Both the position numbers and the translations under genes were made by a program. This document shows positions 25,352-32,794 of a DNA stretch of 64,000 nucleotides, one piece after another. Origin of the DNA: a virus; the IMG/VR virus record IMGVR_UViG_3300040801_004532, positions 126,001-190,000 of that record. One strand, given 5' to 3'. Positions within the stretch are counted from its first letter, which is position 1; the number at the start of each line of letters is the position of its first letter. Below the pieces are notes generated by a model that had not been told where the DNA came from, searched no databases, and was given only the letters and a program-made list of their open reading frames with translations.

Positions 25352-25519
25352 GAAAATGCTAGTCCCGATTGGGCTAAAGGCCGACGTCCGTGGGCCGCTG
25401 CCGCCCCGAATAAAAGCATCTGCGGCTTTAAGGTAGGGTGAAAGGGTGCTGCTAGCATTTTCAAATCTGAGGGGGTGGGAAGCACCAGCGCGTCTTCGCG
25501 ACCCCCTCAGATTTTTTTT
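25352..25519 (+). ncRNA. Structured RNA with closing helix and strong terminator
   Basis: GAAAATGCTAG (25352-25362) pairs perfectly with CTAGCATTTTC (25452-25462), enclosing about 89 nt that contains further helices: TAAAG(G)CCG with CGGCTTTA, GGGC with GCCC, and CCC with GGG. A terminator starts at the very next base (25463). No open frame of note. Architecture and GC-rich composition suggest a discrete RNA of about 165 nt. It matches none of the classes I know (checked mentally against RNase P, 6S, SRP, tmRNA, group I introns and common riboswitches). Confidence 0.6.
25463..25519 (+). terminator. Perfect terminator hairpin with U-tract
   Basis: AAATCTGAGGGGGT (25463-25476) pairs perfectly (14 bp) with ACCCCCTCAGATTT (25501-25514), followed by T's. 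The loop holds a smaller GCGCGTCTTCGCG hairpin. This ends the structured RNA. Confidence 0.9.
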
Positions 25520-25546
25520 GGTTAGAATATATGAAAGGAAATAATT

Positions 25547-26452
25547 ATGAAAATTGAAGACATACAAGTCCTAGTTGTTGGTGATATTATGATGGATAAA
25601 TACGTGGTTGGAAAAGTTGAAAGAATTTCTCCCGAAGCTCCAGTTCCGATTGTTAAAGTTACAGATGAATATGACACACTTGGTGGCTGCGGAAATGTTA
25701 CAAGGAATATTGCTGAGCTTGGAGCTAAAGTTGATTGTCTTGCATCAATTGGTCCGGATGAAGATGGTCTAATTATAAAGGGTGAATTATATGACATCGG
25801 CGCAAGACCACTATTATTTGAAGGTGCTGAAAGGACAATTGTAAAAGAAAGAATAATCTCTGATTATCGAGATGTTCAAATGTTAAGAATTGATCGAGAA
25901 GAAATTAAACCGGTTGATCCAAAATTATCAATTAATATGTTTAAGACAAATAGAAAAGTTGCTTATGATATTGTAATTATTTCTGATTATGCAAAGGGAA
26001 TGATTACTGATGGATTAATGACTTTTTTAAAGAAAGAATTGAAATGTAAAATAATAGTTGATCCAAAACCAATAAACAGACGACTTTATGATAATGTCTT
26101 CATGATTACTCCAAATGAAAAAGAATATATGGAAATGGCAATTCATAGTGACCCAACTCTCAAAAATATTGAATATATATTAAGGACTAGAGGAAAGCAT
26201 GGAATGGTTCTTGAAAGTAAAGGACAAGAATGGAACATTGAAGCTGAACCAGTTGAGGTTTATAATGTTTCTGGGGCCGGAGATACTGTTATTGCTACAA
26301 TGGGAGTTTGTTTATCTCTTGGATTGACTCCTATTCAATCTGCAAAAATTGCAAATAAATGTGCTAATTATGTAGTAACACAACCAGGGACATCGGTGGT
26401 TCCCAAGAACAAATATATGACCATCTTAGATAAGTGTTTATCGGAGGAGTAA
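25547..26452 (+). CDS. PfkB-family sugar kinase, HldE kinase-domain-like
   Basis: 301 aa. VLVVGDIMMDKYVVGKVERISPEAPVPIVKV at the N-terminus matches the heptose-7-phosphate kinase domain of HldE/RfaE (usual DVMLDRYxxGxxxRISPEAPVPVV). YDTLGGCGNVTRN carries the substrate loop, and NVSGAGDTVIATMGV the GAGD catalytic motif with Asp. Normal kinase-domain length. HldE primes ADP-heptose for lipopolysaccharide, so the phage could modify host LPS or its own glycans. The first AT-rich phage gene after the island; AAGGAAATAATT precedes it. Confidence 0.78.
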   Translation: MKIEDIQVLVVGDIMMDKYVVGKVERISPEAPVPIVKVTDEYDTLGGCGNVTRNIAELGAKVDCLASIGPDEDGLIIKGELYDIGARPLLFEGAERTIVKERIISDYRDVQMLRIDREEIKPVDPKLSINMFKTNRKVAYDIVIISDYAKGMITDGLMTFLKKELKCKIIVDPKPINRRLYDNVFMITPNEKEYMEMAIHSDPTLKNIEYILRTRGKHGMVLESKGQEWNIEAEPVEVYNVSGAGDTVIATMGVCLSLGLTPIQSAKIANKCANYVVTQPGTSVVPKNKYMTILDKCLSEE

Positions 26453-26457
26453 AACTA

Positions 26458-26634
26458 ATGTTTAAACTACTACACGAAGAAAGATCATATTTACAAGCAT
26501 TGAAAGAATCAGAACCAAAGGTTAAGATTCCGGTTGAAAATCCAGGTGTTCTTGAAGTTCCTGAAGGAAAAGATGTTGAAGATATGGGAGAGAATCATTT
26601 CAAAGGACTTATTAAAAAAAAAGTTGGGAAGTGA
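26458..26634 (+). CDS. Small hypothetical protein, 58 aa
   Basis: ATG 26458 sits after CGGAGGAGTAAAACTA; the longer frame from 26434 lies within the kinase gene. Basic and acidic patches, disordered-looking (VPEGKDVEDMGENHFKGLIKKKVGK). Overlaps the next small gene by 4 bp. Function unknown. Confidence 0.5.
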   Translation: MFKLLHEERSYLQALKESEPKVKIPVENPGVLEVPEGKDVEDMGENHFKGLIKKKVGK

Positions 26635-26780
26635 TTTCTAAAGCATTAACAAATCTTATTACGTGGAATAAATCAAAAGATCCAAAACTGTCAAAGTGGG
26701 CTGACAAGATGCAACAAAAATTGTCAGATTGGGTCGATAAACAAAGAGAAGAAAAGGATGACCCAGATCTATATGCATAA
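26631..26780 (+). CDS. Small helical hypothetical protein, 49 aa (GTG start)
   Basis: GTG at 26631 overlaps the previous TGA in a GTGA junction, common for translational coupling. Product: ISKALTNLITWNKSKDPKLS, then KWADKMQQKLSDWVDKQREEKDDPDLYA, an amphipathic helix with regular W and K. Ends 1 bp into the next gene. The length and good spacing support a true gene. Confidence 0.45.
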   Translation: MISKALTNLITWNKSKDPKLSKWADKMQQKLSDWVDKQREEKDDPDLYA

Positions 26781-27025
26781 TGGATACATTTGTTAAAAAT
26801 TCACTTAAACTGTTCAAGGCTTTTAGGGATGTCAAACCTAGGTCGTTGGGAGATAAATTACTATTAGAATACCATAGAAAATGTCATATGCTATATGCAG
26901 GCAATATCAAACGTACCCCACCAAATAAAACCTTCATAAACTCAATTGTTGAATATCACGATAGTTTAGTGAAAGAAATGCTAAGGAGAAATATGAGGCA
27001 CAATTCCCCCCTTAAAAAGATTTAA
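26780..27025 (+). CDS. Hypothetical basic protein, 81 aa
   Basis: Start ATG overlaps the stop of the previous gene (TAATGG). Strongly basic with tyrosines and histidines (LLLEYHRKCHMLYAGNIKRTPPNK). Helical, no motif. Followed by an 80-bp AT-rich gap with CTATATATATTAATT (about 27044-27058), similar to the promoter-like 16-mer elsewhere. Confidence 0.5.
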   Translation: MDTFVKNSLKLFKAFRDVKPRSLGDKLLLEYHRKCHMLYAGNIKRTPPNKTFINSIVEYHDSLVKEMLRRNMRHNSPLKKI

Positions 27026-27105
27026 ACCTTTAATAACCTACCACTATATATATTAATTTATGGAAGGACTATCTTGCATATTTTTTTATTGAAAGGAGGT
27101 GGGTT

Positions 27106-27552
27106 ATTTCTAAGTTTGAAGTTATACCAATTTCAATTTTTATTACCATAATTGTTATTACTATCAATTCGTTGTTGGTCTTATTTTTTGGAGATAATAT
27201 AACAGAGATTGGAATACCTTTAGTCGAAGAAGGTGCAAGATTAATCTCGGTAATTATCGGTCCCCCATTATTATATGTATATACTACAGTATTTGTGATA
27301 TTTGAAAATATTGTTATATTAAGCGAGTATCCAATTGAACAAGGATATGAATTTAGTACTATAACTATTAGAATTTTTGTTTCTATGTTTCATTTCTTTT
27401 TGTTATGGATACAATATAGATGGTATAAAAAATATAAGGAAACTAATGATAAAATGAAAATTTTTATTGGATTTTTATTAGCATATATTATACATGTTTA
27501 TTGGAACATTGTGATTGGTCATAGAATATTTAATATTCTAATCTCATTGTAG
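27106..27552 (+). CDS. Integral membrane protein with apparent ATT start; weak CPBP/PrsW-like motifs
   Basis: About 148 aa. No ATG lies at the front: AAAGGAGGT (27092-27100) is 5 bases before ATT 27106 in frame, giving MSKFEVIPISIFITIIVITI and hydrophobic helices; TTG 27172 is the next candidate but has no such site. EEGARL (about 46-51), FHFFLL and HVYWNI resemble EExxxR, FxxxH and HxxxN motifs of CPBP/PrsW membrane proteases. Unknown role; perhaps host membrane function or abortive-infection-like. Start and family uncertain. Confidence 0.45.
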   Translation: MSKFEVIPISIFITIIVITINSLLVLFFGDNITEIGIPLVEEGARLISVIIGPPLLYVYTTVFVIFENIVILSEYPIEQGYEFSTITIRIFVSMFHFFLLWIQYRWYKKYKETNDKMKIFIGFLLAYIIHVYWNIVIGHRIFNILISL

Positions 27553-27563
27553 GAGGAAACTTT

Positions 27564-29003
27564 TTGCTAAAATTTGAGCAGAACGGACCGAAAGAGTGGT
27601 TGCTTTCTTATGATGATAGCGAACCAATAAAACTTTCCCTTGAGGCCTCCTCTGTTACAAATAAGTATTATCTTGTAACAGATTACATCACAAGGGTTGC
27701 TGAATTTCACGGAGAGCCATTCAGCAAATGGTTCATCAAGCTAGTTAATGACTGTGCTGACTCTGAACAACGGGCAGAAATAATTTCTAACAATCTTGAA
27801 TTATTAAAGAATTATTCAGATGAATATTTGGATTCATTGCAAATTGATTACAGTCAGTTTGTTGATGAATCAAAAGCAAAGAAAAATTCTATCTTATTCA
27901 AAGGCGATGAAATAAAAGAAATCATACGACTTTCGTGTTATTTGAAATTATATTCAGTATTTTCAAATAATACTACACTATCATTAAGTCTTGGGATGCA
28001 CCGAGAAATTTATAACACTCTAGCATCAACTGTTGTCACATCAGATATTGCTTCAAAGATCTTTGATGTTATTAAAACAAAGACATTCAGATATAACATG
28101 ACAGATAGGTTTATGTGGGACTATATTAAAACAATCCAATGTAAAGACATTGGAGTTCATATAATTGAAATATTTAATTTTATTATGAATAACATCATTA
28201 TTCTATGTGAAGAAAACAAAAACCCAATCACTTATTTTGTTGGTGTAATTGATGAATCGGTTAAGTGGTTCCTTCGTTCAGTATATAAGGGAACTATCGT
28301 ATATGATGATGAAATTTCAACTGAAGATATTCATGGTATACATATTAACAATCTTCGGACATACAGTTTTAATGATACATTGGGACGACTAAAGGGCATT
28401 GCATTTAACAAAATATATAATACGCTTGAAAAAGAAAATGCGATGTCAACAAAAGATAACACTGACCAATACATAATTGATTTTAATGGTCGGTTATCTT
28501 CTATAAACTTTATTTCTCCATTGTGTTCATGTTTGGTATTTCCTGTATTGTCAAAGATCACACAGATTTCATATGTTCATTTTAAAACAATTTCGCCTGA
28601 GCATTCTGCTGTTTTATCATATTATCTAAACAGATTACTTCAAAAGGTATTTAAGGCAGACTACAAACATTTATTTTCGTTGTTGGATTTTTATCCTGAA
28701 TCACAACCATCATTAAACACAACATATAAGATCAAAGCAATTCATGAATTTATAAACATGCAAGATAACACTAAAAATTTCTTTGGGTTTAATGTCAAAA
28801 TTCCCCCTCATAATTTCATTTGTCATTATGTTGGGCGTGTTTCAAGAATTAACTTTAGAAATCTATTAACTGGTCAAAGACTTTCGGGTATTCCATTAAG
28901 CAAAGTTGAGACAGATATGGTTCATTTTTACACTTTGTTTTTCGCTGGAAAACTCGATGACAAATTAGACCAATTAACCAAATTGGTAAACGAAGATTTT
29001 TAA
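27564..29003 (+). CDS. Large hypothetical protein, 479 aa (TTG start)
   Basis: TTG 27564 follows AGGAGGAAACTTT and no better start is near. Soluble, Ile/Asn/Ser-rich, helical, with repeated Tyr/Phe-containing stretches such as KSSYS-type segments; ends KLDDKLDQLTKL. Composition resembles the tail-region product at 16740, but not convincingly. No domain recognised. Possibly virion-associated. Ends 10 bp before the next gene. Confidence 0.5.
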   Translation: MLKFEQNGPKEWLLSYDDSEPIKLSLEASSVTNKYYLVTDYITRVAEFHGEPFSKWFIKLVNDCADSEQRAEIISNNLELLKNYSDEYLDSLQIDYSQFVDESKAKKNSILFKGDEIKEIIRLSCYLKLYSVFSNNTTLSLSLGMHREIYNTLASTVVTSDIASKIFDVIKTKTFRYNMTDRFMWDYIKTIQCKDIGVHIIEIFNFIMNNIIILCEENKNPITYFVGVIDESVKWFLRSVYKGTIVYDDEISTEDIHGIHINNLRTYSFNDTLGRLKGIAFNKIYNTLEKENAMSTKDNTDQYIIDFNGRLSSINFISPLCSCLVFPVLSKITQISYVHFKTISPEHSAVLSYYLNRLLQKVFKADYKHLFSLLDFYPESQPSLNTTYKIKAIHEFINMQDNTKNFFGFNVKIPPHNFICHYVGRVSRINFRNLLTGQRLSGIPLSKVETDMVHFYTLFFAGKLDDKLDQLTKLVNEDF

Positions 29004-29013
29004 GGAGTTGAAG

Positions 29014-29229
29014 ATGATCAAAAAATTCAAAGTAAACCGAGACGTTACAAGAACCGAATGTGGGTGGTTAAGTGAAACAGTAGAGAAAGACTCCGTTGTA
29101 TATGAATGTATAATGACCACATACGGATGTATTAGTCCTTCGGGAATTGCAGTAACCATAGATCAAGATGGAGGTTATCCCTTTTTTGAATTGCCATATG
29201 ATTCTCTAGAAGAAATGGCGACCTCATAA
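29014..29229 (+). CDS. Small hypothetical protein, 71 aa
   Basis: ATG 29014 follows AAGGAGTTGAAG; an upstream TTG at 29008 is less likely because the ribosome site would be inside the gene. Single-domain beta-like (MIKKFKVNRDVTRTECGWLS ... YECIMTTYGCISPSGIAVTI). Ends immediately before a terminator hairpin at 29240. Function unknown. Confidence 0.55.
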   Translation: MIKKFKVNRDVTRTECGWLSETVEKDSVVYECIMTTYGCISPSGIAVTIDQDGGYPFFELPYDSLEEMATS

Positions 29230-29239
29230 ATATCTATGA

Positions 29240-29284
29240 TGTCTGGGGCGGTGTTATAAAAATCACCCCCCAGACATTTTTTTT
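29240..29284 (+). terminator. Rho-independent terminator before RNA polymerase operon
   Basis: TGTCTGGGG (29240-29248) pairs with CCCCAGACA (29268-29276); GGTG with CACC extends the stem, then eight T's. It separates the preceding gene block from the RNA polymerase operon. Confidence 0.85.
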
Positions 29285-29294
29285 GTAAAAAAAA

Positions 29295-29304
29295 TAGAAC
29301 AAAA
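29295..29304 (+). promoter_or_regulatory. TAGAACAAAA element, candidate promoter of RNA polymerase operon
   Basis: TAGAACAAAATATAAACATG lies 10 bases after the terminator and 32 bases before the first operon gene. It is the clearest placement of the repeated word as a promoter, because transcription must restart after the terminator. Confidence 0.45.
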
Positions 29305-29335
29305 TATAAACATGCCTCGCAATCAGGAGGGAACA

Positions 29336-29779
29336 ATGGCAGAAAAAAAATTACAACAACTTGAAGAGCTGATTAGAACAGCAACTGACCATCTACTAAC
29401 TGTAGATGAAAAAATTGGTTATCTAAAATATCCGGAGCTTAAAAAACGTCTTCATGGAAAATTTCCCGAGTGCTTTATTTCTCTAAAACGAATGGGACGA
29501 GATACTTCAGATTATTTGCTTCCATTATGCAATAGAGCGGGAATCATCGATCCAAAGGTTATCCACATTTCAATTTCAGCAGTAAAAAAATTAATGGCAG
29601 ACACCACAGGCATGTATGATACAAATGATCTTCAATCAATACTTAGCAAATTGGATCGAATCAAAGCTAGATACCAAAAAAATATACCAAAACCACCCCA
29701 ACAAGCAGGGAGAAAAGCAGTTGTGACAAGAATGTTTAACAACATCAAAGGTCACCTTGTAGTTCATGCAAAGGATTAA
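29336..29779 (+). CDS. Hypothetical protein preceding RNA polymerase genes, 147 aa
   Basis: ATG 29336 follows AGGAGGGAACA and is preferred to the in-frame ATG at 29312. Helical (KKLQQLEELIRTATDHLLTVDEKIGYLKYPELKKRL), then basic tail. Only 3 bp separate it from the beta-prime gene, so it is in the same operon. Possibly an RNA polymerase-associated factor; nothing in the sequence proves it. Confidence 0.55.
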   Translation: MAEKKLQQLEELIRTATDHLLTVDEKIGYLKYPELKKRLHGKFPECFISLKRMGRDTSDYLLPLCNRAGIIDPKVIHISISAVKKLMADTTGMYDTNDLQSILSKLDRIKARYQKNIPKPPQQAGRKAVVTRMFNNIKGHLVVHAKD

Positions 29780-29782
29780 TAG

Positions 29783-32782
29783 ATGAAACTTTTAAATGTT
29801 GAAAGCTTTACAAGGGGGCTAACTCCCGTAACTTCCACTGAATTAAAAACCAGATCTGGAGAACCACATCCAGAAGGATTATTTAGTGAAAAGATTTTTG
29901 GTGTGGAAGGTTCGTTGGACCGAAGCAAACGATATTCTTACATCAATTTAAATTCAAAAATCGTTCATCCTGCAGCATATAAACTCTTGAAACGTATTGA
30001 CTCACGAATTGAAAAATTCCTTAACACAGAGGAAAGTTATTCAGTAGATTCGGAAGGGAAAATGATAGCAGATGATAATGGAGTATCAGGAATTTCAGAG
30101 TTTATCGAAATATTTCCCAAAATAAAATTAAGGGGCGGAACAGCGGCCAGAGATAAGATTAATAAGGTTATAACTGATAGCTACAAAACAGGAACTCTAT
30201 TCATTGATAAACTCCCTGTTGTTCCGCCAGATTTCCGTCCGATGTACACAGACGAGGGAGGTAACTTAATTGTTGATGAACTAAATACATATTATCAAAA
30301 AATAATTAGAAAGGCTGCTCAAGTTAAAAGTGTTGGATCAGGAGGAGCACTTTTTAATCTATTGAATTTTTATTTGCAAATTGCAGTAAATGAACACGAT
30401 GAATATGTAAGGACAAAAATTGCAAAAAAGTCTGGACTAATTCGTTCTAACATGTTAGGAAAACGAGTTGATTTTAGTGCCCGTGGTGTTATTACTCCCG
30501 GACCACAATTAGATGTAAATGAAATAGGCGTTCCACTAAGATCAGCTGTAACTCTTTTTCAACCTTTTCTTATTCATTATTTCTTATTCTCAAAAAAATA
30601 TCCATATAAAGATATACTTGAGGAAGAAGTTAAAAAATTTACAGACTCCGAATTATCAGTTGATACACTTAACCGAGTGATTAAATCAATAAGAGTTGGA
30701 GATAAAGTTCCAGATAGACTTGAAAATTTATTTAAGCAAGCCGCTGAAGTTGTAATGAAGGGACGAGTTGTATTAGCAAAACGAGACCCTGCTCTTCATG
30801 AGGGTTCATACAGAGCTTTTAGACCAGTATTAGTTGATGGGCATACCATTCAAATGTGTACTCTCCAGGTTGGAGGTTTCAATGCGGATTTTGATGGTGA
30901 TATGATGGCATTATATCACCCTCTAACTAAAGAATCACAACAAGAAGCCAAAGAGAGAATGATGCGTGGGGTTGGCAGCAAGAATAGTAGACATGTAACA
31001 TTTGAACTTTCAAAAGAAATGGCTGTTGGACTTTATACTATGACAAAAAATGTTAGACGAGGGTCATCTCCAATTGCAGTTAGTGAGGAGGATCTTGAAA
31101 AAGCCAATGATCCATATATTCCCGTAAAGTATAGAGGAAAAGCTACAACAATGGGGCGAGCGATTTTCAATAGTGTATTTCCAACAAACTTTAGATTTAT
31201 TGATCAATTAGTAACAAAGAAAACAGTGAATAACTTGATACCTGAAATTATTGATCAATATGGCGATGAAGTGGCTGAAAAGGTTTTTTCAAAACTAGAA
31301 AAAATTGGCTTTAAATTTGCAACCATTATTTCTCCCACATTAACACTTGATATGATTGATATGCCTGATAGTATCGAACGAATCAGAGAAAAATTAAAAA
31401 ATTCAAGCCCGGGTGAAGCTGATAAACTACTTCGGGATGGCGAAAAAATAATGATTCAACATTTAAAAGATACTGGTTTATATGATCTCATTGAGTCAGG
31501 AGCAGGAAAGGGATGGGGACAACCAAGACAGATATTAGTTTCAAAGGGTGTAATATCAGATCCAAAAGGAAATGTTCTTCCGCCAATTGAAGGATCATTT
31601 GCTGAGGGTTTGAAAACAACAGAATTTTTTAATGCTGCATCCGGTGCTAGAAAAGGTATGGCGGACCGTGCATTGAATACAGCAGACACTGGTTATTTTA
31701 CAAGACAGCTTGTTTATGTTTTATCCCCAGTTGAAGCAAGCCCAACTATAAGAGATTGTAAAACAAAAAGAACTTTAAATTTAAGATTGACAAATGATCT
31801 AATAGATCGACTATCTGGACGATATATAATCGAGAGAGGAAGAGTTGAAAAATTTTCGTCAAGATATAAGGCTGGGGATACTATTAGATTAAGAACTCCA
31901 ATATTTTGTGAAACAAAAAAGATTTGTCATACCTGTTACGGAGATCTTTTAAAGAGACATAAAAGTCCCTTTGTTGGAATCATTGCTGGAGCATCAATTG
32001 GCGAGCGTGGAACACAGTTAATCATGAGAACATTCCATACTGGTGGTGCTGCAACATTTGCTCAATATGATGTTTTACAAGATATTTTTGACAATGATCC
32101 ATTAATTGAAGTAGACTTGAAGAAATACCTTACTCAATATGAGGATAAACTTATAGCTGCAAAACCATGTAAATTAACAATTGATTTGACCAATTATGAT
32201 ATGAATAATAATATCCAAATTAAAAGAGATTTAGTTTGGGTAAATCATTTGTTATCAAGAATTGAATATGATGATACAATCTTTAACATATCATTAGATT
32301 ATCCCGTTGAATTAACAAGAACTACAATGAATCAGATTGGAAAAGAATATTTAGAGTTTACATTTGCAAAGGATGATATAATGCTTGAAATTCCATTGCA
32401 AACTACAGAAATCAAAGAGCAGGTAAATTATGTTGGCAGGTTGTTGGGAGGAAAGGTTGTTTATAAAGATCCATCCCATTTATTGACAAAGATATTAAAA
32501 ATTTATGGTGGTAAGGTTTCTGATTTGGACCTTGTACATTTTGAGGTCTTGCTTTCACAAGTTTTACGAGATAAAAGAAATGATATGTTGCCAGCTCGAT
32601 TGGGACCAACTTGGGATCCAGTAATGATGAATATTAAAAATGTAGTATTTTCTTCAGGGTTCCTTCAGGGGTTGGCATTTGAAAATGTAAATAAGGCGAT
32701 AGAGACTGGGCTCATTTCAGAAGGAGAGCTTGAACCATCTATTCTCGGAAGGGTGTTGACAGGCGAGGTTATAACAAGATAA
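29783..32782 (+). CDS. rpoC: Multisubunit RNA polymerase beta-prime-like subunit
   Basis: 999 aa, shorter than bacterial beta-prime (about 1400). NADFDGD at about 367-373 is the catalytic Mg-binding loop. Upstream: KRVDFSARGVITPGP (switch region, about 230) and RAFRPVLVDGHTIQMC. Downstream: CETKKICHTCYGDL (zinc-ligand-like cysteines), GIIAGASIGERGTQLIMRTFHTGG (trigger-loop/bridge region, about 730). All core motifs lie in one chain, unlike split phiKZ-type subunits. Makes phage RNA independent of host polymerase. Confidence 0.9.
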   Translation: MKLLNVESFTRGLTPVTSTELKTRSGEPHPEGLFSEKIFGVEGSLDRSKRYSYINLNSKIVHPAAYKLLKRIDSRIEKFLNTEESYSVDSEGKMIADDNGVSGISEFIEIFPKIKLRGGTAARDKINKVITDSYKTGTLFIDKLPVVPPDFRPMYTDEGGNLIVDELNTYYQKIIRKAAQVKSVGSGGALFNLLNFYLQIAVNEHDEYVRTKIAKKSGLIRSNMLGKRVDFSARGVITPGPQLDVNEIGVPLRSAVTLFQPFLIHYFLFSKKYPYKDILEEEVKKFTDSELSVDTLNRVIKSIRVGDKVPDRLENLFKQAAEVVMKGRVVLAKRDPALHEGSYRAFRPVLVDGHTIQMCTLQVGGFNADFDGDMMALYHPLTKESQQEAKERMMRGVGSKNSRHVTFELSKEMAVGLYTMTKNVRRGSSPIAVSEEDLEKANDPYIPVKYRGKATTMGRAIFNSVFPTNFRFIDQLVTKKTVNNLIPEIIDQYGDEVAEKVFSKLEKIGFKFATIISPTLTLDMIDMPDSIERIREKLKNSSPGEADKLLRDGEKIMIQHLKDTGLYDLIESGAGKGWGQPRQILVSKGVISDPKGNVLPPIEGSFAEGLKTTEFFNAASGARKGMADRALNTADTGYFTRQLVYVLSPVEASPTIRDCKTKRTLNLRLTNDLIDRLSGRYIIERGRVEKFSSRYKAGDTIRLRTPIFCETKKICHTCYGDLLKRHKSPFVGIIAGASIGERGTQLIMRTFHTGGAATFAQYDVLQDIFDNDPLIEVDLKKYLTQYEDKLIAAKPCKLTIDLTNYDMNNNIQIKRDLVWVNHLLSRIEYDDTIFNISLDYPVELTRTTMNQIGKEYLEFTFAKDDIMLEIPLQTTEIKEQVNYVGRLLGGKVVYKDPSHLLTKILKIYGGKVSDLDLVHFEVLLSQVLRDKRNDMLPARLGPTWDPVMMNIKNVVFSSGFLQGLAFENVNKAIETGLISEGELEPSILGRVLTGEVITR

Positions 32783-32794
32783 CGGAGAATTTGA

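Larger units (their letters stand above)
21709..25519 (+). other. GC-rich accessory island of exported proteins plus structured RNA
   Basis: Base composition rises sharply from about 22.3 kb and falls back at about 25.5 kb. The island genes use C/G-ending codons and Gly/Ala-rich bacterial-type sequences, unlike the AT-rich phage genes around them. All five proteins carry export signals and strong ribosome sites. Both edges fall between intact phage genes (amidase and PfkB-type kinase). Most likely acquired cargo from a bacterium; an assembly join is possible but the flanks look continuous. Confidence 0.7.

Noticed and set aside
25352-25462. Known RNA class (RNase P, 6S, tmRNA, SRP, riboswitch, intron)
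   Set aside because: None of the core sequence signatures I know for those classes is present.
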